DNA of 5,738 bases from Brevibacterium picturae (lineage in GTDB: Bacteria > Actinomycetota > Actinomycetes > Actinomycetales > Brevibacteriaceae): NCBI RefSeq assembly GCF_030453725.1, contig NZ_JAKDJU010000180.1, forward strand, positions 1-5,738. The letters are read 5' to 3'. This document shows, piece by piece, positions 4,905 through 5,738 of the stretch (the first letter of the stretch is position 1; the number at the start of each line of letters is the position of its first letter). The position numbers and the translations under genes are program-made. The notes below the pieces were generated by a model, which did not search any database, was not told the origin of the DNA, and saw only the letters and a list, made by a program, of their open reading frames with translations.

Positions 4905-5711
4905 TCAGTGGATGAGGCCGGAGATCACGTCGTAGCCGAGTTTGAGGATCATCGCAGAGACCACGACGACGAAGACGACTCGAACGAACCCCGACCCCTG
5001 CTTCAGCGCCGTGCGGGCCCCGACGATCCCGCCGAGGACGTTGCCCACAGCCACGACGAGGCCGAGCGCCCATACGACCTGGCCGTCGGGGATGAAATAC
5101 ACGAGGGCTCCGAAGTTCGTCGCCCAGTTGATGACCTTCGCCGTGGCCGAGGCCTGGAGGAACGAGAATCCGATGACCGTGACGAATGCGATGACGAGGA
5201 AGGAACCGGTGCCTGGGCCGAGCACACCGTCGTAGGTGCCGATGACCAAGCCGATCAGCCAAGACAGCCCGTGGTGTCGTTTCGAAGACTCTCCGAACCG
5301 GAGGGTCGCATCGGCGCCGAGGCTGGGGTTGATGACCGTGAAGAGTCCGACCCCGATGAGGGCGGCCAGGATGAGCGGAGTGAAGAGTTCGCCGGGGACC
5401 AGTGTTGCGAGTTTGGCGCCGAGGACCGCTCCGAGGAAGGCCGTGGCCGCGGCAGGGATCGTCGCCGACCGATCTGGCGTGATCTTACGCAGATAGGTCA
5501 CCGCCGAGGCGGTCGTGCCCGCGATCGATCCCACTTTGTTCGTGGCAACCGCTTGGACCGGAGTCATGCCCGGGACCAGGAGCAGTGCCGGAAGCTGGAT
5601 CAGACCCCCGCCTCCGACGACGGCATCGATCCACCCGGCCAGCACGCCCGCGGCCAGCAGCCACAGAAGCATGCCGAGCGTGACATCGACGCCGGCGGCG
5701 AGAGCCTCCAT
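4905..5711 (-). CDS. TauE/SafE (TSUP) family membrane permease
   Basis: A 268-residue inner-membrane protein of the sulfite exporter TauE/SafE (TSUP) family, whose members move small sulfur-containing or organic anions such as sulfite and sulfoacetate; the substrate here cannot be told. About seven or eight hydrophobic segments span the sequence. The two family half-repeats are visible: GWIDAVVGGGGLIQLP (26-41) then QAVATNKV (53-60), and GTYDGVLGPGTGSFL (158-172) then QASATAKV (186-193). A charged loop (about 137-147) separates the halves. ATG at 5711-5709 is used; GTG at 5714 would add one residue. Neither has a clear Shine-Dalgarno site, and the frame stays open to the window edge, so an upstream start outside the window cannot be excluded, though the length is already normal. 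The gene converges on the kinase gene; no functional link is evident. Confidence 0.9.
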   Translation of the reverse strand: MEALAAGVDVTLGMLLWLLAAGVLAGWIDAVVGGGGLIQLPALLLVPGMTPVQAVATNKVGSIAGTTASAVTYLRKITPDRSATIPAAATAFLGAVLGAKLATLVPGELFTPLILAALIGVGLFTVINPSLGADATLRFGESSKRHHGLSWLIGLVIGTYDGVLGPGTGSFLVIAFVTVIGFSFLQASATAKVINWATNFGALVYFIPDGQVVWALGLVVAVGNVLGGIVGARTALKQGSGFVRVVFVVVVSAMILKLGYDVISGLIH

Positions 5712-5738
5712 CACCGACGTCGGTTCACAGTGCAGATG

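Noticed and set aside
5713..5724. 12-bp palindrome ACCGACGTCGGT over the permease start
   Set aside because: A 12-bp perfect palindrome is expected about once by chance in this length; no second copy or regulator gene supports an operator.

Overview
The window is about 5.7 kb of GC-rich DNA from the chromosome of an actinobacterium, most likely of the order Micrococcales. Brevibacterium is my best guess from the NusA and IF-2 sequence style and the moderately high GC; that guess is from memory, not a search. I see no insertion sequence, phage gene, tRNA, rRNA or CRISPR array.

The left half (1-2750, minus strand, read right to left) is the conserved translation/transcription operon rimP - nusA - ylxR (rnpM) - infB. 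The window ends inside the Ala/Pro/Lys-rich linker of IF-2. RimP matures the 30S subunit, NusA controls elongation, pausing and termination, YlxR/RnpM is a small RNA-binding protein linked to RNase P, and IF-2 brings initiator tRNA to the ribosome. A plausible rimP promoter lies at 2722-2750. Stem-loops stand just upstream of the Shine-Dalgarno sites of rimP and infB, and a second stem-loop lies in the ylxR-infB gap.

Divergent from rimP, on the plus strand, is a tight two-gene unit (2771-4764). The first gene encodes a lipoprotein with a twin-arginine-like signal and a DUF4439 (ferritin-like) C-terminal half. The second overlaps it by 4 bases (GTGA) and encodes a cytoplasmic kinase-fold protein of the streptomycin 6-kinase/hydroxyurea phosphotransferase type. 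Its catalytic-loop residues are kept, but its N-lobe ATP-anchoring residues look changed. This pair is the least understood part of the window.

On the right, a TauE/SafE (TSUP) family membrane permease (4905-5711, minus) converges on the kinase gene. The 140-base gap between them holds a small GC-rich hairpin and a 64-base near-perfect inverted repeat with 27-base arms, probably a bidirectional terminator or a dispersed palindromic repeat.

Overall the window is mostly ordinary core genome. The points that deserve a second look are the long palindrome, the lipoprotein/kinase pair with its atypical kinase N-lobe, the crowded divergent promoter region, and the leader hairpins.
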